From Azolla caroliniana (taxonomy: Eukaryota; Polypodiophyta), in assembly GCA_043228905.1 (NCBI GenBank), contig JBHGNT010000005.1:23250001-23314000 (forward strand): 64,000 bases of DNA, given 5' to 3'. Under the pieces are notes generated by a model. The model was given only the letters and a program-made list of their open reading frames with translations, ran no database searches and was not told the DNA's origin. Every line of letters begins with the position of its first letter. The stretch's first letter is position 1. This document shows positions 41,960 to 55,100 of this stretch, piece by piece. A program made the translations under genes and the position numbers.

Positions 41960-42290
41960 TGCTAAATTATAATGTCAAACTCATTTATGTCTATGGTGCC
42001 TAAGTTAGAATCCTTAATCAAAATCTCATACAACCTCTTCATCATATAGAACTTATTTGAAGTTGTGCTCTTCTTGTCAGTATCTCCTAACTTTCTTGAA
42101 CATTCCCCCAAGTTTTCACAGTCCCTGATTGATAAGTAGACATTGTTCGTTGCCAACATCATCAATTGATCTAATTCATCCCAATCTTTATCAACCATGT
42201 TGGTTTATCTCTTTTCAAGAACTAATTTCCTTTGCCATGAACATCACATATCTAATTATTCCATATAGAGAAGTTGGTTTTACCAAACAT
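41960..42290 (-). pseudogene. Ty1/copia gag fragment
   Basis: Minus-strand codons give GKTNFSIW, then WDELDQLMMLATNNVYLSI, then TTSNKFYMMKRLYEILI and NEFDIII, the successive blocks of a UBN2-type copia Gag N-terminus. Stops interrupt the first block. No LTR or pol was found next to it. Confidence 0.6.
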
Positions 42291-44917
42291 TAAGATTTAT
42301 AAACCTCCTCTTCATTGAGTTGGGTAATCTCCTATTGGATTTCCTTATTGTGGAAATCTGTTAGACAAACTAAACCACATTTAGTTGAAATTGTGGATGA
42401 TACTTTGAATGGTCAAAGCTAACTGTTATCTTCATGCAAATGCTAGTTGTCAATCACCTCTCCTCCTCTTCTTGTTCTTCTTTAATTACGTCTTTGTGCC
42501 TAATGTCTTGAGAGCACCACACAATTGTCCACGTCTTTTCCTTGTTTTGATACACCGTCTTCATTGTAAGACCAACAAAGAGTTTCCTAATGTGGCGACA
42601 CTACAACTACACGTACAAATATTAGAAAGGTCAGGATTTTATCAAGTTGCGTAGAAGGCAAACATTAGTCAAGATAGTGAATCATACAATTACATAGCCA
42701 ACAACTAGGGATGAAGAGAAAAGAGAGTAGAATATCAAATGTTAAAAGTGAATGTAATGCTAAAGCACTACATTCACAAATGTTACAATAATAAACAATA
42801 GGATACAAAAGTTAGATCCAATGTTTAGATTATCTCCTCTTATAAATAAGTTTATAGGGTTCACAATTGGTAGTTCTCCTCGATTTGTACTATTTATTAC
42901 ACCCAATGCAACCCTTCATTATCTTGCTAAATCTCTTTAGGTTGATGTTATTTCCAATTTTTACTCTTTATTTCTTTTTATCACTAGGGTAATTTCACAC
43001 TAGCTCCTCTCTACATCCTCCTTCTGTTCTAAGAATTTTGTGTCACTATGAGAAAGTTGCTCACATAAGCAATTATAAACATTGTCATAAGAGTATATAA
43101 TTATATAGCCAAAATATTATGGAAGTGAAGTTGGACTAATAATCATATATAATGCATTTATCTGCAATTGTAGAGATGTAATCATATATATATATAATAG
43201 ATTTATGCAATTGTAGAGATGTAAGAAATAAAAGTAGAGCCTTTTATTTCATATTAAGTAGTCAATATGATGATCTGCGAGGTTCAACTAATGTTTTGTG
43301 GCAATGGCAAGTGGCCTTTAAGAACTGATGGCAAGGACTTCACTTATTTTCAGGTACAATCGTTGGTCTGAAGTGGAATTATATCATCTTTTATGTTGCA
43401 TAGCTAATAGTTATTGTTATACTTGTTTCATATATGGCATCATTTATTTGATCAAATGTTTATACTAGCCTTTGTATCACAATAGAAGTGAGATGAAATG
43501 TCTCCTTTTGTTTTCTCGATGTACAATTTTCAAGTAATATACTAAGATGCATCTTTCTTTAAAAAAATAGGAGAGCCTTTTATCAAAATAAAAACAATTA
43601 TGTGCAATATGGTTAAAAAGAAATAACAAGTTTTTTAACAATGTAAGTGAGGATATGAACTATTGATTGAGATTTTAACCTTAAACCAAGCCATGATAGA
43701 GGAATAGGAGTTGTTGGAGGTCATGAAACAAAAATAGAAGAAAGTGGAAAAGCTTGTGATGGTACGAACATTGACGAGATTAAGCATAATATATTTAACG
43801 AATATGCGCACTGACCGAGGAGACATTTGTTGTTGTTGAGGAATAAGTTGTTGTTGAACAAATTAAGAGTCGGCATCTTCTGATGTAATATGAAGTGTTC
43901 TTCTTGACTAGGAGCTAAATTCCATCTAGTCGATGAGTCTTGACTCTTGAATCACTCAAGGGATATGCTCTCACAGTAAAAAACCACGTAGGCATGGATT
44001 TTGCCAATCCGTGCACCAATATGCATTGTTCATTTTCTAATGTAAGATCATTTGACATGCTAAAAGAAAAGAAACTACAACATCATAGAAGAAAAATAAA
44101 ATTTATGTCAAGAAAGTGAAGAGAGATCGAAGTATGTTGATATATTTCTCTATTTTTTCATATATTATTTTTGTTCAATAACTCATTACATCAAGCTTTA
44201 CAAACAAGTTTGCAAACAAGGCTTCTCAAAAAAAACAATTGTCACTTCAACCGATGTGACCAACAAACTTTTGATTAAGAATCTACAGTAGATGCAACAT
44301 TGTGTGGAAGTGTTCTTTAAGTACCTCATTCACATCTCTTCTTTTGAATGCTATTTATTATGTGACAAACTACAATGACGGAAAGATCAACACATAAGTT
44401 ATTCACGATCCACATGAAATGGTCGACCAATATATCAAACTTGTGCCTTCATAGTTCCTATCACTTTGATATTTAAGCAATTCAATTACATATTTCTCTC
44501 TTTTGTCTTCATTTCCTTGCCGACACAATAATTATTGTTGTCTCTACCATACAAGTGTTATATTTATCTCTCTTCCTATCGCTAGCTTTAAGTTGTTCTC
44601 TCTCATATTTTTCATGTAATTTACCATAGTGGTTGACCATATTTTTACTAACCCATGTACCACAATAACTTATAAAACTAATTTGTTAGATTACATGTAA
44701 CCAATGTCACGTCCATCCCTCAAAACTTTCAAATGCCTTTTGGAATGAGTGACATGTATGACCATAATATTTTCTTGGGCTTGAACTTCTTCCTCAAATC
44801 ACAAGAGATATTTCAAAGGTAAAAGAAGTACTACATTGATTTATCTTTCACGGTGAAAGAGTATTTAAGAAGATATTATGTTTTATTTATATTCTATTTG
44901 AAAATCCTCACATCAAA

Positions 44918-44957
44918 GTCAGGATGGCCGAGCGGTCTAAGGCGCCAGTTTCAGGTA

Positions 44958-44989
<32 letters not shown>

Positions 44990-44997
44990 TCCTGACA
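44918..44997 (+). tRNA. trnL-CAG: tRNA-Leu (anticodon CAG)
   Basis: An 80-base cloverleaf has acceptor GTCAGGA/TCCTGAC, discriminator A, D arm, anticodon stem CCAGT/ACTGG with loop TTCAGGT (anticodon CAG at 44952-44954), a long variable arm typical of class II tRNA-Leu (TCCGAAAGGGC) and T arm GTGGGTTCAAATCCCAC. The A box (TGGCCGAGCGG) and B box (GGTTCAAATCC) are intact. There is no intron and CCA is not encoded, as expected for a nuclear gene. Confidence 0.97.
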
Positions 44998-47440
44998 GGT
45001 TTGCAAAATTAAGCTACATTTTCAAGTTCATTATTGTTCAACAATGTAATATTTTCTTTTAACCTTCTTGCAAATAGACAATTAGGTTTGTTCACCATAT
45101 AATATTCTCCCAAAGGAGTAAATGTTTACCGCCATTATTTCCCATGTTTCATGTTGTTGTGATACACCATCGTATGTTTTTGGATTGGTTGAGCTATTGA
45201 ATGGACATAAGTAGTGCCCTCGGAAAGATGTTGACCCACAAGCGTTGTGTCTTCAAGAAAGGTATCATGTTTGGCATAATTTAGTTATAAAGTATAAGGT
45301 TGTACCTTTGGGGAAACGAAGCAATGTAATAAGCTTGACAACGAAACAATAAGCATAGATTTGAACTTGGTCGCACATATGCGTAAATGTACATCATTAA
45401 TTTCCTAGTGACCTAATGTAACTTGGAATATAGCATGCTCATCATTGTTCTCAAACGCCATAACCTATTTTCATTATAAACACTTATGTTAGAATTCGCC
45501 CAAATCAGCCGAGATTTTCATTATAACTTTTCCTTGGCCATATGATGAAGTTGTTAGAGAGTAGCAAATCCCAAAGTTTGAGGAAATGAGGTTTGCTTGT
45601 AGGTTGTCTTGGCCTAACCCAAAGGTGGGGAAAAAGGACCTTGTGTTCACTAAAATATCCATTGCATTCTTTAACCACAAGAGTCAAAATAATTATTTGC
45701 ACGGGAGCAATGTTAGACATAATTATATAATTTACCTTCAAAATGTCTATTAGTTTATGGGATTCTCCTCGTAATTCATTGTGGCTTTATGCATGGAAAA
45801 GAAACACGCTTGATTAGTGGACATCGTTTTCTCAAATAATTTTTTAACCCTTCTTGAGGTTGGGAACCAATGATAATATTTCGTGGGAGTATTTATAAAA
45901 TTAATTCATGGTTTAGTGATTTGTCAAAATCCAAGTAAAGTTGGAGGCCCAAAATCACATTAAAGTCAATGTTTGGTGATTTTGCTTTATACATTGTCAT
46001 TGTTATAGTAGAATAATTTTCTTCATAAACATTAATTAACACACTCCCTTTTTGTAAAAGAATGTGTCAAACTAGTATATACAATCATTGATAATCACAC
46101 ACCTTATGTTTTTCATGTGGTGAAAAGCAAGTTATTTATTTTTAAGTTTTTGTTTTGTGAGAATCAGGTTCATAAAAGTGCTAAAAATAAAGGCTCGAAG
46201 TCTTGCCAAGCATAGTGCTATTGATTATGATCAACATTTGCGTGACACATCCTACCGTGTCATTTTAAGTTTGGCTAGATGGAAAATGTTAGATCTCAAA
46301 CCTTTATAGCTTATAGCCTTGAGTCATTGTTCCATGATCCATCCACAAGATAATATTTCTTCCATATGACCATAGTAATTCAAAATGCATTTTTGTGGAA
46401 GTGATGAGTTCTTCCTTCTCATCTTCTTCACATTTGTTATGTTGCGTTTAAATGCTAGTTCCTTGTGAGATAATCAAGGTATCCCTCCATAGTACCTCAC
46501 TCACTCAGGGTGACCTTGTCTGTTTTATTCATAAATTTATTACGTTGGTTGTGAATCGTTGTCATGGTGGATGTTGTCCTACACTATCTATAATGGCATT
46601 AAAAAATGACACCATTGACATCGAAGAGTTAATTAGCCAAATGGCATACATATAATACCAAGGGACTTAGCTAAGGGCATCACGATTGCATGCCATGGAT
46701 ATGCAATATCATGATATTTACATTCAACATAAAAAGTACCTTGAGTTGCTTGAATTAGTCACAACATTGTGGCTTAGACATAAATGGAAAAATGATTTTT
46801 ATGTCAATAATTGACTAAATTATCATGTGGTAAGAATGTTTATGAATCTATCAAATTGAGCACCAATGTTTGGAAAGGAGAATATGTGAAGTTTTAGTAA
46901 TATGGCCACTCGATGGGTGGGTAGATGAATCTAATCAAACTTAATGATGTTATAAAAACTAGTTCCAAAGTATTGATAAGAATCCAATTTGGCAAGTGAA
47001 AACTCTATTAAATCGTGTGATGTTTGATTGATGAAAACAACAATCACGTATGTGAAAATGGTTGCATAAATTTGAGCGCATCACAATGCCATACCACCTT
47101 AAAATGATTGTCATACATGTCAGAACATTGCAAGGCCATAAATATACACACCACAAAGATTAGTATATATGCAAACTCACGAAATCAAATATGTATGGCT
47201 TCACTAACACATGCAATATAGGTTGATCAGGTGTACAATAACATAAGTATGATAGTGTCAACACATATAACATGTGAGTGATGCCATGTTGTTAGGAAGA
47301 GACATTGCTCGAGTAAAGTGCACTTATCCAAGGTTTTAGACGAGGATGTCCCACAATATGGATGCGTACGATCAAATGCTATTCAATGGCTATTATTCAT
47401 GATCATGAAATTTATTGTAATAGCCATAAATACTACGTAA
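44998..47440. other. No gene recognised
   Basis: AT-rich sequence with only short, unconvincing frames; I found no structured repeat. Confidence 0.5.
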
Positions 47441-47570
47441 CAATAGGATTGACAACAAATATAAGCATGGTCCATGGCTACAAGCGAAAGGGAATTTATG
47501 GAAATGATTGAGACTCATACAATATTAACGAACATTAGGACAAAAGATGCATGTAACCATAGTTCAAGGT
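47441..47570 (+). pseudogene. Possible copia RNase H tail fragment
   Basis: One frame reads AWSMATSEREFMEMIETH, which resembles the STTEAEYMA block of copia RNase H. It lies just left of an LTR-like sequence, which supports the reading. The fragment is short. Confidence 0.35.
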
Positions 47571-47640
47571 TAGAGAAGAGAGGGAGTGAACATGAAAAGA
47601 TCAAGGGACAACGATAGCTCATTGTTACATCGAGTGCTAG

Positions 47641-48080
47641 TGTTACGGGCATGACCATATAATATCCCGTGGTGAGAATTTACCATAGTATTCTATACAC
47701 ATGGATAAGTGTGAGGGTTAAACGAGAGTGTAAAGAAGGGGAGGATTACTTTTAATCCTCAAGATTGAGACAACCCATTAGGCCAAGTGTGAACTTGCCT
47801 GGGGCCCTTGGGTATCGCTATACATAAGAGGCCTAGCTACCCTCATTTCATCATCTTTTGACTACGTCGAGACTTTGTTTCAGGGTGGTTCAACTCTTGT
47901 AGAGAGCGCCAACACCAGGTATGGCTCGACGCCACGACGGTGGTATGGGACGCCGATCGAGGTTCGAGTCCGTCTCGATCCTTTCGCTCGGGGGTGGTTG
48001 GGTGGATCGACACTCTTCTTTCTCTCTCTCCTTTCTATCTATCATTCTTTTATCCTTGTCTTATGCTTACATTAGGGCAT
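47641..48080 (+). repeat. LTR-like sequence, probably copia
   Basis: It starts TGTTACGGGC. A TATA-like CTATACATAAGAG near 47816 is followed by a leader with TTGTAGAGAGCGCC, all in the order of a copia LTR. The right end is not fixed and no partner is in the window. Confidence 0.4.
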
Positions 48081-48095
48081 ATCTCTAATAGCTAG

Positions 48096-48255
48096 CAATC
48101 GGCAACAGTTTGAACCGAACCGCGAAAGCGCGGGTTTTACCGTCTAATAGTTTAACAGTTTCGCGGTTTGGTTCGGTTTGGTTCAGGTTTCAAAAAAAAT
48201 TAACAGTTCGGTTTGGACCCTCTCAAACTGAACCGAACCGAACCGTTGCCGATTG
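48096..48255. mobile_element. Short inverted-repeat element (hAT-like MITE candidate)
   Basis: CAATCGGCAAC (48096-48106) and GTTGCCGATTG (48245-48255) form perfect 11-base inverted ends of a 160-bp unit rich in AACCGAACC. The flanking octamers ATAGCTAG and TTATCGAG agree at 5 of 8 positions, a weak candidate for a hAT-type 8-bp duplication. Confidence 0.45.
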
Positions 48256-48755
48256 TTATCGAGTGCCTCCAAGTGCATAAACAACCATTGACTTGTCACT
48301 TATTTGGTTGTTTATGCACTGAACCGAACCGAACCGTTGCCGATTGTTATCGAGTGCCTCCAAGTGCATAAACAACCATTGACTTGTCACTTATTTGAGA
48401 GCATGCACAAAAATGGTTAGCATTATACTTCTTTAAAATGAAAAAGTTAAAAATTAAAAATTTGACCTATGTGGAAAACCGAAACCGAACCACGAAACCG
48501 TGGGTTTTACGGTCTAATGGTTTAACAGTTTGAAAAATGGTTAACGGTTCGGTTTAACAGTTTCGCGGTTTGGTTTGGTTCAGGTTTCAAAAAAAAATTA
48601 ACGGTTCGGTTTGGACCCTCTCAAACTGAACCGAACCAAACCATTGCCGATTGTTATCGAGTGCCTCCAAGTGCATAAACAACCATTGACTTGTCACTTA
48701 TTTGAGAGCATGCACAAAAATGGTTAGCATTATACTTCTTTAAAATGAAAAACTT
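48256..48755. repeat. Triplicated flank with partial copies of the MITE
   Basis: The word TTATCGAGTGCCTCCAAGTG begins three copies of one flank at 48256, 48347 and 48654, each preceded by a GCCGATTG end (48255, 48346, 48653). The second and third copies extend to GCATTATACTTCTTTAAAAT. GTTGTTTATGCACTGAACC at 48306 is an inverted piece of the flank. Confidence 0.75.
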
Positions 48756-51700
48756 GGTTCAATCTCTTTCCAAGTCTAAATTGACTACTTTTATTGTTCA
48801 TAACCACTTTAGTTAACATTAAATAATACAACGATTGTGGACTTAATATTTCCAATATTTTATTGGTTTAGACAATAAATTGATTGATTTACCCATAGAA
48901 ATGGTGACATAAACTGATTAGTTGTTTGAAAACGAAGTTGTGACAAAATCGAAGCATTTGAACTTGAAGTTGAGAAATCCAATCATTAAAGTCAAATGAA
49001 TGATTAATACGGACAAAAGTAAGAATTCTATTCTAACAAATAACAATTGCTTAATAACTTTGTTTTTGAACAATTAACAAATCATGCATTTTGAGTTTTC
49101 TTGCACATTGCATTAGAGGTTTAAACTTTTTAGTGGTAATAAATAACTATAAATAATTCGAGGCCTTCTTTTTCTGAGCATCTACAAACATTTGTTGATG
49201 GATTTGCAAACATAATGGAGAATTGTATAGTAGCTTAATTTGAAGATGTGAACTTTTCCATGGATTGTGAGATTTTAATAGTTTTATTTGATCCCAAAAT
49301 GGGGCTAACCAACCCATGGCAAGGACTTATTGCAGAATCCCTTCAACTTTAGTCACATGTGACTCCCGTGAGCCGATTGTGGTTTGTGTTATTAAATAAT
49401 TGTGCTCAAAAAGTTCTAAACAAATCATTATAGAAATAATAGGACTGAGAATTCCAACATACGTACACATGCATGGTACCGACAAATTGTTTTATTTAAA
49501 ATTGATTCCATCTTGATATTCATAGCATGCTAGAGTGCTTGACACATTTGCTATTGGCCAAATATCCATAGTATGCACATTAGTCGTACATGAGTGTGTA
49601 TCTACCATGGTTTATTGTCTCACCCTTGCTTTATATATAGGTAAACAAACTTGATTGTTAAAATTCATTGATCTCAACAATTTATGAACAAAATTCAGGA
49701 AAAATTTACACAAACATGTTTATTGAGAGAGGAAGTAAAAAAACATGGGCCATTATTCTTCTATGATTGAAGAAGACAAGGATGTGATTTTAACAAAACA
49801 ATCCATAGAAGAGCACACACTTGGCAAATATTCATGCTCTCCATCTATTCAATATTAGATTCAGTTGAATCGTTCATGTGATCATTGTCTTTGATATCTT
49901 ATTTTGTACATATCCCCACGAGCCACCAAGTAGAAGTTATTACCTTGAGTGAGTGGTGGATTTTGTGAGTAGGGGTATTTTTATATATGTATAGAAGAAG
50001 GTAGAACCAATTTTAACTCCTCAAATATTATGCCCCAACAACAATGTGTTGTTTTTAAATCTCATCCCAATATTGTACATGGGTTGTAATTATGTATGTA
50101 TAGCTGACATAAACGTGCGTTAGTATAGTCATGTTACCCGGATAATGTTGTTAGAAAAGAGTTAGGGTAAAATAGCGTTTATTTCAATTTTGCTTGAGTT
50201 AAGGATCGGTTGAGTTTTTTTGTTGTTTTTGTTTGATAGTTTTGGAGTTGTTTCTCCAAGTTGTCTATGTTGATCCCATTGTGGATTTGGACAAACTTTG
50301 TTGTATTCTATTTGCTAACTAATGCGAAGTAGTGGTTTTTGGAATATATATATATATATAAAAACAAAAACACATATGTCCCTCCCATGGGTGATATTTA
50401 TGCTCTCCTTCTAAGTTTACCTTTTCATCGACATATATTCTCACTCAAACAACCCGCTCTTGTTATGACCACAATTGATAAGACCTCACTTTTTCTTCTC
50501 CAAACTATCAACAAGCTTCATTGTCAAAGAATCCAACTATTTCTTGGATGGTCATCTTCTAATGTAATCATTGTTATTGTTTTGTTCCCATGCTTCAAAA
50601 TTTGTCTCTTCTTCACTTAGACTCACAAAGGCATTACAATCAACCTATATTGAAGGAGTTTGCAAGATATTTAAGTGTCAATTCCTTTACATCATAAGAT
50701 AATACTTGATGAACATCAAACTCAACATTATGCAATGTCTATTAGAAAGTAAAAATTGAACATTGTATCCCAAAGTTTTTGCTCCATGATGTCCTTCAAA
50801 TTTGTTGATGTAGTTCTTGTTTGGACCCCTTATTCTCCAAGTGGCAAGCAAAAATTGGTTTTTGTGGTGGTAATTGAATTATGCCAATCAATATGTGGAA
50901 TATTTGACCCTTTCACCACTTTTCTCTATAGATTAAATCATTCACATTAGGTTGATAAGGCGAGGGAAAAACTTCCGACATAAATGATGCATAGAGGCGA
51001 CTCCTCAAGAAACGTATTCTCTCAAGCATTCTCCTCTCTGGCTGCTCTACGCCTCTTTTGAATTGACTCATTTCAATGATGGTAATCAACATGGGATGGG
51101 GAGGGTGAGCTAGATAAACTAACATAAAAGCTTATTTTTATGCAAGTGTCCTTTTGGTAATCTCAACTTGGCTATCATATACATTGAGGAGGAAATATAT
51201 GAGATCCACTTTGCGTAAACTAGGATAAGAGGATGATGAAACAAAATTTTAAAAGCATCATTTCACGTCAAAATTACAACAGACTATTTGAATGGGCCAT
51301 TTCAAGGAACGAGAGGTGATAACCGGTAGAACAAAGATTTGGGGGGGGGGGGGGGGTTATCCAAACAAACACAAAAGTTCGAATCTTGGTGAGGAACGTA
51401 GCATTCAACGACAAAAGTGGGCAAATCAGTTGGTATTTCTATTTTGAGACATATGTAGCATTTGTTCTTTCCACTACGGGTATGCAGATTTGGAATCTGC
51501 TTCTAGATAGTTAGAGTCATGGGAGGGGTTCAAACAAAGACATTAATGAAAGTATTTTGAGATATATCTCTAATGAAGCGAATACACCAAAGGTTCTAGA
51601 ACACTCTAACATTGACACATATTTCTCTATTTCCTTCTTAATCGAACACAAACATCCTTTGTTGTCTTTGATGTTTTGTCCATATAAAAAAGAGTGTATG

Positions 51701-51857
51701 TATATATTGTGGTTTTTTAAACCTTGAATCCTTATGAGTATCATGCTCTCCCATGTTTGAATACTTGACTACCCATTCGAATGGGAAACCCCACGAATGC
51801 GAATATGTCAATCTATGATATGGCTATAGAACAAGCAATTTTATTATGAAGAAGACT
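48756..51857. other. AT-rich stretch, no gene recognised
   Basis: The only notable feature is a G16 homopolymer at 51341-51356. Short frames here show no family signature. Confidence 0.5.
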
Positions 51858-51865
51858 TGTCAGGA

Positions 51866-51897
<32 letters not shown>

Positions 51898-51937
51898 TAC
51901 CTGAAACTGGCGCCTTAGACCGCTCGGCCATCCTGAC
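51858..51937 (-). tRNA. trnL-CAG: tRNA-Leu (anticodon CAG)
   Basis: The complement of this 80-base segment is identical to the tRNA gene at 44918-44997, including the discriminator A. The anticodon complement is at 51901-51903. A and B boxes are intact. It is transcribed away from the TM9SF gene, whose start codon lies 250 bp to the right. Confidence 0.97.
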
Positions 51938-51988
51938 TTCGATTCTATCAAATAATAGAAGTAACAATGAGAGAGAAAAATATAAGAA

Positions 51989-52070
51989 GAATGGACGGGC
52001 CGAATATGTAATAAATAAGAACAAATAAAGAATGGACGGGCCAAATATGTAATAAATAAGAACAAATAAA
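51989..52070. repeat. 41-bp tandem duplication upstream of TM9SF
   Basis: GAATGGACGGGCCRAATATG starts two copies at 51989 and 52030, with one base different. They lie 115-200 bp upstream of the TM9SF ATG. Confidence 0.85.
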
Positions 52071-52186
52071 GAAACCCATAAACAAAACAAAACGAAGCAG
52101 AAGAAGAAGAAAACACAGAGAAAGATAAGCCGTAGCAGGAGCTGCAGAAGAAGAAGAAGAAGAAGAAGCAGCAGCGGGGTTGGGCT

Positions 52187-55100
52187 ATGGCGATCCGTGC
52201 TCTCCCTGCGGCTTCTGCACTCTTCCTTCTCTTCCTCACCTTTGCAACATGGTTCTCTCCTTCGCTCGCTTCTTCATCCGACCACAAGTACGCGAAAGGG
52301 GACCTCGTCCCTCTGTACGTCAACAAAATCGGTCCCTTTCAGAATCCCACGTATGTCCCCTCTCTACCTCTCTCTCGATCTCTCACATATACACACTCTC
52401 ACACACAGAAACAATTACAGATCTACTCTTTTGTGACATCCTGAACGTATGAAATTGTTGAAAAGCATACATTTTTGATCTTCCTCGAACGGTATTCTGG
52501 AAAAACGAAACAATGAGACGTAAAAAATACCTGCCTTTCTCTGAAATCCTGACCAGATGTGCTCGTTGGAATATTATGTCTTGATCGTTTTAGAATAATG
52601 TTTCAGAAAGCGAAGCCTTGATGAAATCCTAAGATATGCTTGTTCTTTATAAAATACGCCTTATTTTGGTTAGACCTTTGTTCTTGGAAAACTACATTTT
52701 TATGAAAGTCAAATCTATTGTATTTGTTAAAAAATTATATCTTGATCTGGTTAGAAATATGATGTAGAATTCTTTTGTATATTAGCAGATCTAGTCTCAA
52801 ACTTTCACTGACCTCTCAGAAATTGACTATACTGGATCACAATGGACTATAATGTATGTGTTTCTTGTGCTAGGTTTCTTAAGTTTGGTTGATCTATATG
52901 CTTTTGCTGCTAAAGGTTTCTTAGGTTCTAGGTTATGTTGGCCTCTGTGTTTTGCATGATTAGTGAAGCTAATCAAGCTGCCTATACTGCCTAATCCGAG
53001 TTATTTTAACAGTTAAAGGTAAATTATACAAGGACTATGCATATGTACTTCTGGTGCCAAGGTTTCTTAGGTTTGTTGATCTATGAGATTTTGCATCAGT
53101 AATGAAGCTAGTCAAGCTTCCTGTATTGTGAAATGTATGTTAATTGTAATATTTAAAATAAAATATGCAGTTATATGCATTCTGGATCACGATGAATTAT
53201 ATTTTTGCTCTTCTGAATGTGCTTTTTCATCAGTAATGAATCAAATCAAACTCTTATATATATGCAGTTGAATAACATATTTTCTGCTTACTTGAACGTT
53301 GAGGTTATTATAGTCCTCTCAAGGAGAAATTGTCCATTTCTTTCAATATTTTCTGCATTCTGAAACCATCCAAATGATACTCACATCTTTTGCTGCGCAT
53401 GATGCAGTGAAACCTACAGATACTTTAACCTTCCTTTTTGCCCCCCTGGTATGTGTATGGTTCCTTTTTAGAGCATTTATTGATTGGTTATCAATGCATG
53501 GAATTCTATGCAAAGCGTAACTACTATTTATCTCATTTGCATAGATCAAGTGACGGACAAAAAAGAAGCTCTTGGAGAGCTTCTCAATGGTGATCGCATG
53601 GTCCAATCAAACTATCAGTTGAATTTCAGAGTGGATAAGCAACTTGAATCTATATGCAAGAAAACACTTAGCAAAGAAGAAGTACTTAAATTCCAGGATG
53701 CGGTGAAACAAGATTACTATTTCCAGATGTACTATGATGACCTTCCCCTATGGGGATTCATTGGGAGACTTGGTGAAACTGAGATGAAGTACTATCTATT
53801 TACGCATATCCTATTTGAGGTTCTCTACAATGAAGACAGAGTTATAGAAATCAGCATCGTTTCAGATAAAAATCACGTTGTGGACATAACAGATGAAAAG
53901 GAGGTAGAAGTGGACTTTAAGTATTCTGTCAAGTGGAAGGAAACAGATAAACCGTTTGAGAAGCGTATGGAGAAATATTCAAAGTATTCATTCTTGCCTC
54001 AACACCTTGAGATCCATTGGTTCTCTATCATCAATTCTTGTGTTACAGTGCTTCTCCTTACTGGATTTCTTGCCACAATTCTAATGCGAGTATTGAAAAA
54101 TGATTTCATCAAGTAAGGATGCTATCTATTTTAACGTTTTCTTTTCCCCACAGAGTTTTATGTTTATTTTCTAAGTATTCCAAAGAGATTGAATTATCAA
54201 TTAACTATTTAGGTATACTCGGGATGATGAAGCTGCAGAGGAGCAGGAAGAAACTGGATGGAAATATATTCATGGAGATGTTTTTAGATATCCTTCAAAT
54301 AAGTCACTTTTTTGCGCCGTGCTAGGAAGTGGCACACAGTTGCTTACTCTGTGAGTAATATATTCTTTTGGGAAATATAAAAAATGCCCGTCATATCAAT
54401 GATAGTATTTTCATTAATATCAAAGTATTCGTGGTAAAAAAATATCCCTCAAAGTTTCCTGTCTAAAATACATTCCGTAACAGAGCAAGAAAAATATTGT
54501 TATTTCTGAAAATTCAAAAAATGATGATGATGTTAGGCCATATCTGAAGGGCAATTTTGTGTAATTAATCTCTTAAAGTTTTTAATGCCATTTTGATTTT
54601 ATTTTTGCAGCACCATGTTTATCTTCATGCTAGCTCTAGTCGGTGTTTTCTATCCCTACAACCGAGGTGCACTCTACACAGCTCTTGTTATCATCTATGC
54701 CCTTACCTCAGGGATTGCAGGTTACAGTGCTGCATCTTTCTATCACCAGATTGAAGGAACCAACTGGGTTAGTGTTTAGTGCTAAGAAGGATATATTTTT
54801 ATTATGCAATCATTAACAATTTAATTTTAACATCTAAGGGAAAAACTTTAAAAGACTTTGAAATATCCCTGTGTTTCTCTTTATTCACCAAATCCCCCCT
54901 AATTTCCCCATCGGCAGTTGGTTAACTCCTGAAAGAGAAACGATTTGTGCAATTTGAGTAATTATATGTCTTAAATAATTTTAGTAATCATATAGTCAAT
55001 TTATCACTTTTTTCTCTCATTCAAAGGTTGCCCCCTTGAATTTGGAGGCATAATGATAATTCAGGGGCATTCAAAATGTTTTACCGAGCATTTACTTCTG

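Larger units (their letters stand above)
40890..44917. other. AT-rich stretch, no intact gene
   Basis: I see a (GT)24 run at 41221-41269 and a copia gag relic (listed separately), otherwise no supported gene, tRNA or structured repeat. Confidence 0.5.

Noticed and set aside
47875-48075. A 66-codon frame with GC-rich start
   Set aside because: It lies within an LTR-like region and shows no family signature.
51844-52326. A 160-codon minus-strand frame
   Set aside because: It spans the tRNA-Leu gene and the TM9SF first exon and is driven by GAA/TTC-rich leader sequence.
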